From positions 1-13,246 of the forward strand of contig CAIUAO010000078.1 of the NCBI GenBank assembly GCA_903897155.1: a stretch of DNA of 13,246 nt, written 5' to 3'. Both the position numbers and the translations under genes were made by a program. Shown here one piece after another: positions 1 to 8,241 of this stretch. The stretch comes from an uncultured Actinomycetes bacterium. Lineage in GTDB: Bacteria > Actinomycetota > Actinomycetes > Nanopelagicales > Nanopelagicaceae. The first letter of the stretch is position 1. Every line of letters starts with the position of its first letter. A model generated the notes under the pieces. It was not told the origin of the DNA. It ran no database searches and saw only the letters and a list, made by a program, of their open reading frames with translations.

Positions 1-762
1 ACCGGATTTAATTAAACTGCGAACGATTGCACGAATATCTACATCACCTTGTCCAAGTGGCCTGTACATACCTTGAACGACTGCGTCGTAGTAACTCAAT
101 TCATTATTTTGCACTTTCTTAGCCCACGAAAGATCAACATCCTTAAGATGTGAATGCGCGACACGGCCTGCATGGTTTTGTGCGAATGCCACGGGGTCGG
201 TGCCGCCAATAATCATATGACCTGTATCTAAGCAAAAAGGAATTGTTGATCCTGCTACTACCCGCATGACGTGATCTTGTGTTTCAATCATTGTGCCAAC
301 ATGTGGGTGCAGCACTGCTTTTACTCCAACTTCAGCAGCAATTTGTTGTAATCGATTGAGATTATTAAAAAGTATCTGCCAATCATCATCTGTCAGAACA
401 GGTAACTTTGCGTCATACCCATCGATACCAGAATTTGCAGCAAGCACGAGGACTTTTGCTCCTGCTGCTTTATAGCTCTCAAGTTCTTTCTTCACTGCTG
501 GAACTGGATCGTGATCAGCGCGGTGAAGAACTACAGGGACAAATCCACCAACAGCGATCATGTTATGTTCTTTAAGGATTGATGCTTTTAGTTCGGGTTG
601 CATAGGTAAAAAGCCATCAGGACCGAATTCTGTAGCACCTAAACCAAGTTCACTCATTTCGCGCAGTACTCGTGAAGGTTCCATTTGGTGCCCCCAATTT
701 GGAACTTCACATACGCCCCATGAAATTGGAGCGCCAGCGATATTGATCTTTAAAGTTCCCAC
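1..762 (-). CDS. iolE: Inosose dehydratase IolE (sugar phosphate isomerase/epimerase fold), C-terminus cut by window edge
   Basis: This is an open frame of 254 codons running off the left edge, so perhaps 40-50 C-terminal residues are missing compared with a family length of about 300. It starts with GTG at 762, immediately after the iolD stop codon, and has a good Shine-Dalgarno (AAGGGGA, 768-774) inside the end of iolD. Visible motifs are APISWGVCEVPNWG near residues 11-24, LHPHVGT at 151-157 and CLDTGH at 177-182, then HLKDVD at 205-210 and LGQGDVD at 236-242. These are the metal-binding and core motifs of xylose-isomerase-like TIM barrels of the IolE/IolI group. IolE dehydrates 2-keto-myo-inositol (scyllo-inosose) to the diketo compound that IolD hydrolyses. 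The last place in an iolC-A-B-D-E operon supports IolE over the inosose isomerase IolI, which has the same fold and cannot be fully excluded. Confidence 0.86.
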   Translation of the reverse strand, partial: MGTLKINIAGAPISWGVCEVPNWGHQMEPSRVLREMSELGLGATEFGPDGFLPMQPELKASILKEHNMIAVGGFVPVVLHRADHDPVPAVKKELESYKAAGAKVLVLAANSGIDGYDAKLPVLTDDDWQILFNNLNRLQQIAAEVGVKAVLHPHVGTMIETQDHVMRVVAGSTIPFCLDTGHMIIGGTDPVAFAQNHAGRVAHSHLKDVDLSWAKKVQNNELSYYDAVVQGMYRPLGQGDVDIRAIVRSLIKSG

Positions 763-2676
763 TTATTTCCCCTTAGTTTCACCTATGTATGGTTTCTGTA
801 ATTTTTTCTTTGCTTCATAGCCGATACGCGCTTTCTGGGTACTTTCAAGGGTTGAAACTTCTGCAATAGGAACATCCCACCAAGAATCATTTCCTGGAGA
901 GTATAGAAGTGGGTCACTATTGATGTGGATCAACGTCGAAACTTTTGATGATTTCGCTTTTTTAACAGCAGCAGCCAAATCAGTGATTGAATTCTTCGTC
1001 GGTTCAATACGAATGACATCAATTCCTAAACTCTCAGCATTTGTTGCCAGGTCAATGGGAAGTGTTTTTTCTCCGTCAAAATTGTTTTTATCAGCATCTC
1101 TAAAACGGTATTTTGTTCCGTAGCGAGCAGATCCAACATCTTCGCTCAGGTGACCAATCGAGGCGTAACCATGATTTTGAATAAGAACGATGATGACTTT
1201 TAAGCCCTCTGCTACTGCAGAGACAATTTCAGTGTGCATCATTAAATAGGAACCATCTCCCACCATGACAATCGCGTCACGATCAGGCGCTGCTCTACGA
1301 ACGCCAATGCCGCCAGCAATTTCATATCCCATGCATGAATACCCATATTCAACGTGATAGCCAAGGGGATCGCGCACTCTCCATAACTTATGGAGGTCCC
1401 CAGGCAGCGAACCGGCAGCACAGATCAAGACATCTCTAGGATCTGTTGCCCCTTGAACCGCTCCAATAATTTCTGCTTGCCCAGGAAGCTCTAAGTGCGA
1501 TGGCTTAAATGCATCGTCAACCGTCTTATGCCACTGGGCATTTACCTGTGTAATTTCAGATTCATACGCACTCTCAATGCGGTAGTTTCCAATAACGGTA
1601 AATAATTCTTCAAGAGTAATTTTTGCATCAGCTACAACTGGAAGTGATGAACCATGCTTAAAAGCATCAAATGAAGCCACATTTATATTGATAAAGCGAA
1701 CACTTGGATTCTGAAACGCTGTTCTACTTGCAGTTGTGAAATCACTATAACGAGTCCCGATGCCGATGATGAGATCAGCTTCTCTAGCAATTTTATTAGC
1801 AGCTAGTGTTCCTGTTGCCCCAACTGCGCCTAAATACTGTGGATGATCCCAATTCAATGAACCAACTCCACCTTGTGACGCTCCTACTGGAATTTTTGTT
1901 GCTTCCACAAACTTTGCAAGTACTTCGTGGGCGTTTGCATAGATTACTCCGCCGCCTGCAATAATCATTGGGCGTTTAGAATTGCGAAGTTGTTCAATTA
2001 TTTCTTTTGTTAGGCCAATATCTGGACGAGGTCTACGAATTCGCCATTCACGAACTGCCAGGAATTCTGCAGGGACATCAATAGTTTCTGCCTGCACATC
2101 TTCAGGAAGAGAGATTGTGACTGCACCTGTTTCTACTGGGTCAGTGAGAACTCGCATAGCGCCAAGAGCCGCAGAAAAAAGCTGCTCTGGTCTATGGACG
2201 CGATCAAAAAAGCGAGAGAGTGGCTTAAACGCATCATTCACTGAAAGTGATGCATCACTTGGAATTTCAAGTTGTTGAAGCACTGGATCTGCAACACGCG
2301 TAGCAAATGTATCTGAAGGTAAGAGTAAAACTGGGAGTCTGTTAATCGTCGCAAGTGCTGCGCCAGTCAACATATTTGAAGCGCCTGGTCCAACAGATGC
2401 CGTACAAGCAAATGTTGAAAGTCTTCGTGCGATTCTAGAATATGCAACAGATTCGTGAACCATTGCTTGTTCATTTCGTGCTTGGTGATATGGCATTAAA
2501 TTTGGTTGTGAAACAGAGAATTGTTTAAGCGCTTGGCCCACGCCTGCGACATTTCCATGTCCAAAAATGCCAAAGGTTCCGACAATTGTTCGCTGGCGAA
2601 TGTTTCCATCAACCGTATATTGATTAGCTAAGAACTCAACAAGCGCTTGGCCAACAGTCATCTTCCTAGAGGTCAT
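763..2676 (-). CDS. iolD: 3D-(3,5/4)-trihydroxycyclohexane-1,2-dione acylhydrolase IolD
   Basis: This ThDP-dependent enzyme hydrolytically opens the cyclohexane ring of the inositol-derived dione to give 5-deoxy-glucuronate. The product has 637 residues, a normal length for IolD. The N-terminal pyrimidine-binding domain contains NEQAMVHESVAYSR with the ThDP-activating Glu near residue 69, followed by GPGASNM. The central domain carries AGGGVIYA and GIGTRYSDFT. The C-terminal PP domain has GDGSYL at about 473 and the partner Asn near 501 (IQNHGYASIG), forming the GDG...N Mg-ThDP motif. The frame stays open to a TTG at 2682, but AAGGA at 2683-2687 touches that codon and lies 6 nt before the ATG at 2676, so I use the ATG. 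The gene follows iolB by 14 nt and abuts iolE with zero spacing, which suggests translational coupling. Confidence 0.95.
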   Translation of the reverse strand: MTSRKMTVGQALVEFLANQYTVDGNIRQRTIVGTFGIFGHGNVAGVGQALKQFSVSQPNLMPYHQARNEQAMVHESVAYSRIARRLSTFACTASVGPGASNMLTGAALATINRLPVLLLPSDTFATRVADPVLQQLEIPSDASLSVNDAFKPLSRFFDRVHRPEQLFSAALGAMRVLTDPVETGAVTISLPEDVQAETIDVPAEFLAVREWRIRRPRPDIGLTKEIIEQLRNSKRPMIIAGGGVIYANAHEVLAKFVEATKIPVGASQGGVGSLNWDHPQYLGAVGATGTLAANKIAREADLIIGIGTRYSDFTTASRTAFQNPSVRFININVASFDAFKHGSSLPVVADAKITLEELFTVIGNYRIESAYESEITQVNAQWHKTVDDAFKPSHLELPGQAEIIGAVQGATDPRDVLICAAGSLPGDLHKLWRVRDPLGYHVEYGYSCMGYEIAGGIGVRRAAPDRDAIVMVGDGSYLMMHTEIVSAVAEGLKVIIVLIQNHGYASIGHLSEDVGSARYGTKYRFRDADKNNFDGEKTLPIDLATNAESLGIDVIRIEPTKNSITDLAAAVKKAKSSKVSTLIHINSDPLLYSPGNDSWWDVPIAEVSTLESTQKARIGYEAKKKLQKPYIGETKGK

Positions 2677-2690
2677 GTTCAATCCTTACA

Positions 2691-3545
2691 TTAACTCGCG
2701 TTATAGGGAAGGCGAGGATCTGGTTTTTGAGTTTTCCAAGACTCACGTATCCACACTTCATCTGGATGATCGGTCACATTCCATTCACGGGTCGGATCTG
2801 GGCCTGCCATTACATTCAGGAAGTAAAGATCTCCCGTAGGAGCCGCCATTGCTGGCCCATGCCAACCAAATGGAACAAGGACAACATCGCCAGAGCGCAC
2901 TTCTGTTAGCAGGTCATACTCACGCTCATCGGCAGAAAATCCTCGAAAGTATCCTTTTGATTCACTTTCGAAATAATAAATCTCTTCTAAATTCGATTCT
3001 TTTCCAGGGACATATGTATCGTGTTTATGGCAAGGAACACCTGACCAGTTTCCTGCAGGGACAACAACTTCCACAACAATAAAGCGATCAGCCTGCAAGT
3101 TATCTGGCATTCCAAAGTTATGGATTTCACGTGTACTTGCCCCAGCACCACGAATGGCAACAGGAACATCACCAGCCTTAATAAATTTTACAGGGAAAGA
3201 ATTTTTTGCTGGCGCTTCAGCAACAGCTACTTTCACATCCCCTGTAATTGTGATCTTTGTATTAATAGGTAGGTACAAATGATCAGTTGTCCCACGGAAG
3301 ACAGAAGTCCTACCCTGCATTTTTTGTATAGCAGGAACTTGTCCCGCTACCTCATAGGAAACTTCAAAAGAAGACCCAGAGATTGCAAAGATTAAGCGTT
3401 CCCTATTGTCGGCGGGTATTTCAAGTCGTGAATTTTTGAGTTCTGCTACACGTAGCCCCGTGTGTTTCCATCCAGGGATACTTTCATCTATTACAACGCT
3501 CCATGAAGAAGATGCGAGCTGGCCCTTTGGATAAAACCATTTCAT
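2691..3545 (-). CDS. iolB: 5-deoxy-glucuronate isomerase IolB
   Basis: This bicupin isomerase converts 5-deoxy-glucuronate to 2-deoxy-5-keto-gluconate, the substrate of IolC. Its 284 residues are about normal for the family. The C-terminal cupin has PCHKHD (His173, His175) and LEEIYYFE (Glu187), and FGWHG supplies His229. Together these are the expected metal ligands. The closing block NVMAGPDPTREWNVTDH is also typical of IolB. The gene lies 9 nt after the mmsA stop and 14 nt before iolD. No Shine-Dalgarno is visible before the ATG at 3545. The hexamer TAATTT, which overlaps the mmsA stop, sits exactly 6 nt upstream of the ATG, so the gene may be read by coupling or from its own leaderless transcript. 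Confidence 0.94.
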   Translation of the reverse strand: MKWFYPKGQLASSSWSVVIDESIPGWKHTGLRVAELKNSRLEIPADNRERLIFAISGSSFEVSYEVAGQVPAIQKMQGRTSVFRGTTDHLYLPINTKITITGDVKVAVAEAPAKNSFPVKFIKAGDVPVAIRGAGASTREIHNFGMPDNLQADRFIVVEVVVPAGNWSGVPCHKHDTYVPGKESNLEEIYYFESESKGYFRGFSADEREYDLLTEVRSGDVVLVPFGWHGPAMAAPTGDLYFLNVMAGPDPTREWNVTDHPDEVWIRESWKTQKPDPRLPYNAS

Positions 3546-3554
3546 ATTCGTAAA

Positions 3555-5051
3555 TTAATTCTGTGGGAAACCGAGGTTAATGCCACCATGGCTTGGATCT
3601 AACCAGCGGCTTGTAATCGCTTTGCCACGTGTAAAGAAATGCACTCCTTCAACTCCATGGGCTTTAGTATCGCCGAAAAGTGAGTTCTTCCAGCCTCCAA
3701 ATGAATAATAAGCAACAGGGACTGGAATCGGAACATTAATCCCGATCATTCCAACTTCAACTTCATTTTGGAACCTGCGTGCGGCCCCGCCATCATTTGT
3801 GAAAATTGCCGTGCCATTTCCAAATGCTCCTGTATTAATAAGAGAGACACCCTCTTCATAACTTTTTACTCGAACAATAGAAAGCACTGGGCCAAATATC
3901 TCTTCTGTATAAACCTTTGAAGTGGTTGGAACTTTATCGATCAAAGTTGGTCCGAGCCAGAATCCAGCAGCGTCCCCATCAACTGAAATGCCACGACCAT
4001 CAACGAGCACTTTTGCGCCGTCCTTTTCAGCAATTTCAATATAGCCAGCGACTTTGTCACGGTGCTCTTTGGTAACAAGAGGGCCCATATCGCAATTGCG
4101 ACGGCCATCACCGATTTTTAAAGTTTTCATTCTTGAAATAACTTTTTCTATGAGTGCGTCAGCAACTGGCTCAACTGCGACAACTACAGAAATTGCCATA
4201 CAACGCTCACCAGCACTGCCAAAACCTGCATTGATCGCAGAATCTGCAACTAAATCAAGATCAGCATCTGGCAAAACGAGCATGTGATTTTTTGCTCCAC
4301 CTAGCGCTTGTACACGCTTGCCGTATTTTGCTCCTGTTTCGTAAATATATTTTGCAATCGGGGTTGATCCCACAAAAGAAATTGCAGCAACATCCGGGCT
4401 AGTGAGTAGACCATCAACTGCTTCTTTGTCACCGTTAAGGACAGTGAAAACACCATCTGGAAGTCCTGCTTCCTTAAGAAGCTTTGCCACCCAAAGCGCT
4501 GCGGTTGGATCTTTCTCTGAAGGTTTAAGAATTACACAGTTACCAGCAGCCAATGCAATTGGATAGAACCACATCGGAACCATTGCTGGAAAGTTAAAAG
4601 GACTGATGACGCCAACGACACCAAGTGCTTGTCTTGTTGAGTAAACATCAACGTTGGTTGATGCATTTTCTGAATAGAAACCTTTCAGCAAGTGGGGGAT
4701 ACCACAAGCAAATTCAACAACTTCTTGACCACGGGATATTTCACCAAGTGCATCGGATAATACTTTTCCATGTTCACTTGTGATGATTTCAGCAAGCTCA
4801 GGTTTACGCGCATTAAGTAACTCACGGAAATTAAAAAGAATTGACTGTCTGCGGGCGATCGACATATCGCGCCATGCAGGAAATGCTTTTTTAGCAGAAG
4901 ATATCGCTGTCTGAATTTCAGCAGAGTTTGCTAAGGCTACTTCTTTGGTTTGTACACCTAGAGCAGGATCATAAACAGGAGATGTACGCCCTGACTTACT
5001 TGTGTATTCAGCGCCATCGATCCAATGTTGAACAATCGGTAAATTAGCCAT
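3555..5051 (-). CDS. mmsA: CoA-acylating methylmalonate-semialdehyde / malonate-semialdehyde dehydrogenase (MmsA/IolA)
   Basis: In inositol catabolism this NAD-dependent ALDH-fold enzyme converts malonate semialdehyde plus CoA to acetyl-CoA and CO2. Its length, 498 residues from the chosen start, is that of the family. SPFNFPAMVPMWFYPIAL, LKPSEKDP and FVGSTPIAKYIYE form the NAD-binding core. GSAGERCMA holds the catalytic Cys (about 284). The motif LGGAKNHMLVLPDAD has Asn where ordinary aldehyde dehydrogenases carry the general-base Glu, which is characteristic of the CoA-acylating subgroup. Two ATGs occur in tandem at 5054 and 5051. AGGAG (5056-5060) is 1 nt from the first and 4 nt from the second, so I use the second; the first would add one Met. 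An 86-bp gap separates the gene from iolC and may hold an internal promoter. The same enzyme family also serves valine and thymine breakdown. Confidence 0.95.
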   Translation of the reverse strand: MANLPIVQHWIDGAEYTSKSGRTSPVYDPALGVQTKEVALANSAEIQTAISSAKKAFPAWRDMSIARRQSILFNFRELLNARKPELAEIITSEHGKVLSDALGEISRGQEVVEFACGIPHLLKGFYSENASTNVDVYSTRQALGVVGVISPFNFPAMVPMWFYPIALAAGNCVILKPSEKDPTAALWVAKLLKEAGLPDGVFTVLNGDKEAVDGLLTSPDVAAISFVGSTPIAKYIYETGAKYGKRVQALGGAKNHMLVLPDADLDLVADSAINAGFGSAGERCMAISVVVAVEPVADALIEKVISRMKTLKIGDGRRNCDMGPLVTKEHRDKVAGYIEIAEKDGAKVLVDGRGISVDGDAAGFWLGPTLIDKVPTTSKVYTEEIFGPVLSIVRVKSYEEGVSLINTGAFGNGTAIFTNDGGAARRFQNEVEVGMIGINVPIPVPVAYYSFGGWKNSLFGDTKAHGVEGVHFFTRGKAITSRWLDPSHGGINLGFPQN

Positions 5052-5067
5052 CATGCTCCTTTTATTT

Positions 5068-5096
5068 CCTATGAACTAACTTAGCGGTAGTGTCAA
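5068..5096 (-). promoter_or_regulatory. Candidate internal promoter before mmsA/iolA
   Basis: Read on the minus strand, a perfect TTGACA (-35, 5091-5096) is followed after 17 nt by CATAGG (5068-5073), a poor -10 with only 3 of 6 consensus bases, and then by the mmsA Shine-Dalgarno. It lies in the only sizeable gap inside the iol gene run. The -35 is convincing but the -10 is weak, so this is a candidate only. Confidence 0.3.
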
Positions 5097-5101
5097 TGCT
5101 T

Positions 5102-5122
5102 TGACCAGATCTACATCTGTCA
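5102..5122. promoter_or_regulatory. Imperfect inverted repeat, possible operator upstream of mmsA
   Basis: TGACCAGAT and ATCTGTCA form an inverted repeat around CTAC, with one extra C in the left arm. It lies just upstream of the TTGACA of the candidate mmsA promoter. The position suits an activator or repressor site for the inositol genes, but no regulator is encoded in the window and a repeat of this quality can arise by chance. Confidence 0.25.
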
Positions 5123-5140
5123 CAGCTCACACTTAAGCCC

Positions 5141-6100
5141 TTACTTTCCACCATACTTTTCTTTAAGAATGGTGTTTACCTCAGCAGTAGTTGGCATTGC
5201 TGTTGAACACTCCAAGCGCGTAGCAACGATTGCACCAGCAATATTTGCAAAGCGCAGCATCTCTTCCAGGCTTAAACCATTGAGAAGTCCGTAGCAAAGC
5301 GCTCCACCAAAACCATCACCAGCACCAAGTCCATTAAGAACTTCTACTTGGTGGGGAGCAACTTCAACCATCTCGTCACGAGTTTTCGCCATGACACCTT
5401 TTGGGCCTTGCTTAACAATTGCTAATTCAACTCCGCGCTCAAGGAGTGCATCTGCTGCGCGCTCAGGAATACTCTCACCAACTGCAACCTCACATTCTTC
5501 TTTATTTCCAACTGCGACAGTGACATATTGCAATGCTTGAGCAATCTGTTCAGTAGCTTGGGCTGGATTTTCCCAAAACATTGGACGGTAATCTAAATCT
5601 AAAACTGTATGTTTTTTCTTGCCCCGTGCTTTCCAAGCTGCAAAGTGTGCACTGCGGCTCGGCTCTTCAGATAGACCAGTAACAGTTGACCAGTAAATTT
5701 TTGCATCAGAAATTGCCGCAAGATCGAGTTCATCTACATTAATGACAAGGTCAGGTGCTTTTGGTTTGCGGTAGAAATAAAGTGGAAAATTATCAGGTGG
5801 GAAGATTTCACAGAAAACTACTGGAGTGAGAAGTTCAGGGACTGATGAGACAAAGCGGTCATCTACCCCCAGGCGCTTGAGCTCTTTGTGGATGTATTTT
5901 CCAAAAGGATCTTCACCTGTTCTGGTGATAATCGCTGACTTGAGTCCATGTCGTGCTGCAGCGATTGAAACATTTGTTGCACTACCACCAAGGAATTTTT
6001 GGAATGTCTGCACATCTTCAAGGCCAAGACCATATTGCAGAGGATAAATATCAACACTTGTTCGCCCAATTGCAATTAGGTCATAAGTGTTAGATGACAT
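5141..6100 (-). CDS. iolC: 5-dehydro-2-deoxygluconokinase IolC (PfkB family)
   Basis: This kinase phosphorylates 2-deoxy-5-keto-gluconate at O6 with ATP, giving the substrate of the inositol-pathway aldolase. The protein has 319 residues in a ribokinase/PfkB fold. The N-terminal part has IGRTSVDIYP and the first PfkB signature GGSATNVSIAAARHG (38-52). DLDYRPMFW (168-176) is typical of IolC. NGLGAGDGFGGALCYG (256-271) is the second signature, with the catalytic Asp at 262 and the GAGD anion hole. It is the single-domain form: the C-terminal aldolase-like DUF2090 domain fused to IolC in many proteobacteria is absent, so the aldolase must be encoded elsewhere. The start lies 6 nt after the ROK kinase stop and lacks a clear Shine-Dalgarno, which suggests coupling. 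Confidence 0.93.
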   Translation of the reverse strand: MSSNTYDLIAIGRTSVDIYPLQYGLGLEDVQTFQKFLGGSATNVSIAAARHGLKSAIITRTGEDPFGKYIHKELKRLGVDDRFVSSVPELLTPVVFCEIFPPDNFPLYFYRKPKAPDLVINVDELDLAAISDAKIYWSTVTGLSEEPSRSAHFAAWKARGKKKHTVLDLDYRPMFWENPAQATEQIAQALQYVTVAVGNKEECEVAVGESIPERAADALLERGVELAIVKQGPKGVMAKTRDEMVEVAPHQVEVLNGLGAGDGFGGALCYGLLNGLSLEEMLRFANIAGAIVATRLECSTAMPTTAEVNTILKEKYGGK

Positions 6101-6106
6101 TACTAA

Positions 6107-6862
6107 TTATTCGGTGCCAAGTTGCCATGCTCTAACGCCGCCAGTGATTCCAGCAGAGTTTGGAACGATAACCACGTCATCACCCATACGTTCAATATCA
6201 ATTGGTTTAATGCAACGTGAATTGCCACCGCCAATGTAAACACGATCCCATAGAAATACTGGACGAAATTCCTCAATCATTGTTCGAATGCGCCGTGACC
6301 AGAAAGTATTTCCTAGTCGCCTACGCTCATGCTCACCAATCCACATGTCATATGTAGTGGAGCGTCGAACGATGGAATGTGAAAATTCAATATGTGAGGC
6401 GAGTTTGCCACCATCAAAAATAGAACTACCAAGTCCAGTGCCGAGTGTGAAGACAACTTCATAACCAGAACCAGAGACAACGCCAGCGCCGTGAACTTCC
6501 GAGTCATTGAGAACTAGTGCCGGTTGGTTAAATTTCTTTTCAACGGCGGTCTTCATATCAAATCCTTGCCACGCTGCTTTTAACTCTGGATCTGGTTTTG
6601 TGCGAGGCCCTTTGACGTTGATGTAATGAGGTGTTGCAACTACGACACCATGTCTGATCATTCCTGGAATACCAATCGTAATTCGATTGCTCCTTGGAAG
6701 TCTTTCAGCTATCTCTTCAAATACTTCAAGAAGTCGCTGCGGAGAAAGTGGATAAGGAGTTGGAACAACTATTGGTTGCGCGTGCATTGTTCCTTGGTCA
6801 TCAAGGACGGAAGCTTTTATGCCAAGGCCTCCGCAATCGATGCAAAGGGTCATGTTCTCCAT
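6107..6862 (-). CDS. ROK-family sugar kinase, divergent polyphosphate-glucokinase-like (PpgK type)
   Basis: The protein has 251 residues, the length of actinobacterial PpgK/glucomannokinases. It has a phosphate-1 loop CIDCGGLGIKAS (7-18), GIPGMIRHGVV (64-74), LND with the predicted catalytic Asp at 120, TLGTGLGSSIFDGG (139-152) and a C-terminal IGGG (210-213). The conserved ROK motif ELGH appears as EFSH (159-162) and the segment after it does not resemble standard PpgK, so the substrate may differ. No CXCXXC zinc motif is seen. It sits between the FGGY kinase gene (51 nt) and iolC (6 nt). TAGATT (6869-6874) lies exactly 6 nt before the ATG, suggesting a leaderless start; an alternative ATG at 6853 follows GGAG at short spacing. 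Glucose or mannose phosphorylation, the latter fitting the nearby manA, is inferred only. Confidence 0.8.
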   Translation of the reverse strand: MENMTLCIDCGGLGIKASVLDDQGTMHAQPIVVPTPYPLSPQRLLEVFEEIAERLPRSNRITIGIPGMIRHGVVVATPHYINVKGPRTKPDPELKAAWQGFDMKTAVEKKFNQPALVLNDSEVHGAGVVSGSGYEVVFTLGTGLGSSIFDGGKLASHIEFSHSIVRRSTTYDMWIGEHERRRLGNTFWSRRIRTMIEEFRPVFLWDRVYIGGGNSRCIKPIDIERMGDDVVIVPNSAGITGGVRAWQLGTE

Positions 6863-6868
6863 GTGCTA

Positions 6869-6874
6869 AATCTA
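6869..6874 (-). promoter_or_regulatory. -10 box of a probable leaderless promoter for the ROK kinase gene
   Basis: TAGATT is followed by exactly 6 nt (TAGCAC) and then the ATG at 6862. That places the A of the start codon at +1, the arrangement of leaderless actinobacterial promoters. The downstream 12 nt resemble the equivalent segment before manA. A CATAAT a little further upstream (6879-6884) is an alternative -10 for a leadered transcript. Confidence 0.5.
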
Positions 6875-6913
6875 CGGGTCATTATGGGAAAGAGAAAATC
6901 TCCCTCTTGTCTG

Positions 6914-8227
6914 CTACTTCCAGCGGGGCTTTATAACCTCTAATGCCACACCTGCAAATTCAGCGGCTCCCATAGCCCCTGGTTCTGCTTTATCGGCAAT
7001 GGTGAATGTCCCATATTCTTTTTCTTTTGCTACTTTCACCATCGGGTTATGTATCCACCCACCACCAATAACTACGTTGTGATACTTACCAACTTCTTGG
7101 GAAATTGCATTCAATGTGTTGTCATAAAGTTCTGTGAGATCTTCAACGGCTGCGCGCCACAGATGTGCTGGTGTTAAACCATCGGTGACACCTGTGATGT
7201 TGAGTCTGGGATATGAACCATCAACTTTAACTTCATGGCGGCTGCGATCCACTTGTGTTGCAGCGGTGCCAAGGGCGCTTCTGGCTTCTATGGTTGTAGC
7301 GCCAAGCATTGTGCTCATACGTTCAAGTGAAATACCAGTTGGAAGTCCTGCAAGAATCATCTGGTGATCAGGTATGACAGTCCAACCAACGTTGACACCA
7401 TGTTTTGCTAAACGTGACATAGATTCTTTAGAAACGATTCCTTTATATGTTCTCACAATTGCTTCTGCTGTTCCCATAGAGTCAAACAGTGCGCCATCTT
7501 CAATCGCACCTAAATAATAAGCGGCAGTCTGATGATCATGTCCTGCGATTGTGAGTACAGCGCCACGAAGATTTGCCGGCGCCGAATCATTTGCTCTGCC
7601 GATAACTTCACCAGCACCAACTAAACGGGCCAAGAAGTCAGGCCCACCTCCTACTAAATCGACAGATTCCTTCCATGGCGCCTTTGCTGCAATATCTAGC
7701 AATCCTGTTCTGCTTACTATTGATAGTTCATTAGTGAGATCTGCGCCAAGGGTGAACATGATGTATTCAGGGGCGCCAACGAAGTATTTTGCTTTCTTTG
7801 CCCGGGGAAAGTTCTGTTGTTGCCACAATATTTTTGCCACACTCACAACTGAGGTAATTTGAGCAGCGACAGTACTTTCAAAGTTCTCTTTGCCGATAAC
7901 GCTCTGAATAGTCTCTAAATCTCCACGGGGATCGTGCCATGCAAATCCATGAACAAGTGGCTTACGGTCAGCATCTAGAAGCGCACCACATTCAGCAATT
8001 CCTGTAATACCTATTGCGACTGCTTGGCCGTCAGCTTTACTAACAGCATCTGATGCGATCTTTATAGTTGTCTGTGCGAGCAGATCCATATCAATATCTG
8101 AAAGGTTATTGTCATGAACCCACGGAGTGGGAATCGAAGCCTCTGCAAGTAAATTGAGTTTGAGGTCAGTAACAACTGCTTTAATGCGAGTTGTTCCTAC
8201 ATCAATTCCAACGAGTACATCAAGCAA
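6914..8227 (-). CDS. FGGY-family carbohydrate kinase, substrate unknown
   Basis: The product has 437 residues, somewhat short for FGGY kinases (about 480-520). The N-terminal domain opens with LVGIDVGTTRIKAVVTD (phosphate-1 loop, 5-21) and has ITGIAECGALLD (74-85) and FAWHDPRG (95-102). The C-terminal domain has AGHDHQTAAYYLGAIEDG, with the predicted catalytic Asp at 231, then DSMGTAEAIV (249-258) and the ATP-binding GGGWIHNP (388-395). The start is TTG at 8227, backed by AAGGGGA 7 nt upstream; no in-frame ATG precedes the conserved N-terminus. The 13-nt spacing to manA indicates one transcript. Family members phosphorylate pentuloses, polyols, gluconate or glycerol. I cannot assign the substrate from motifs, and none of the recognisable subfamily signatures (glycerol kinase, xylulokinase) is clear. 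Confidence 0.86.
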   Translation of the reverse strand: MLDVLVGIDVGTTRIKAVVTDLKLNLLAEASIPTPWVHDNNLSDIDMDLLAQTTIKIASDAVSKADGQAVAIGITGIAECGALLDADRKPLVHGFAWHDPRGDLETIQSVIGKENFESTVAAQITSVVSVAKILWQQQNFPRAKKAKYFVGAPEYIMFTLGADLTNELSIVSRTGLLDIAAKAPWKESVDLVGGGPDFLARLVGAGEVIGRANDSAPANLRGAVLTIAGHDHQTAAYYLGAIEDGALFDSMGTAEAIVRTYKGIVSKESMSRLAKHGVNVGWTVIPDHQMILAGLPTGISLERMSTMLGATTIEARSALGTAATQVDRSRHEVKVDGSYPRLNITGVTDGLTPAHLWRAAVEDLTELYDNTLNAISQEVGKYHNVVIGGGWIHNPMVKVAKEKEYGTFTIADKAEPGAMGAAEFAGVALEVIKPRWK

Positions 8228-8234
8228 GTTCTAA

Positions 8235-8241
8235 TCCCCTT
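8235..8241 (-). promoter_or_regulatory. Strong ribosome binding site that fixes the TTG start of the FGGY kinase
   Basis: AAGGGGA, overlapping the manA stop codon, sits 7 nt before TTG at 8227. There is no competing ATG in frame near the N-terminal phosphate loop, so this site decides the start. Confidence 0.75.

Noticed and set aside
5115..5132. TCACA direct repeat upstream of mmsA as a CRP-type site
   Set aside because: The two copies are in the same orientation 7 bp apart rather than inverted as TGTGA-N6-TCACA, so it does not fit the CRP pattern.
6887..6907. Short stem (GGGAGA / TTTCCC, minus strand) between the FGGY and ROK genes as a terminator
   Set aside because: The stem needs a G-U pair, has a 7-nt loop and no T-run; it lies in a region better explained as promoter sequence.
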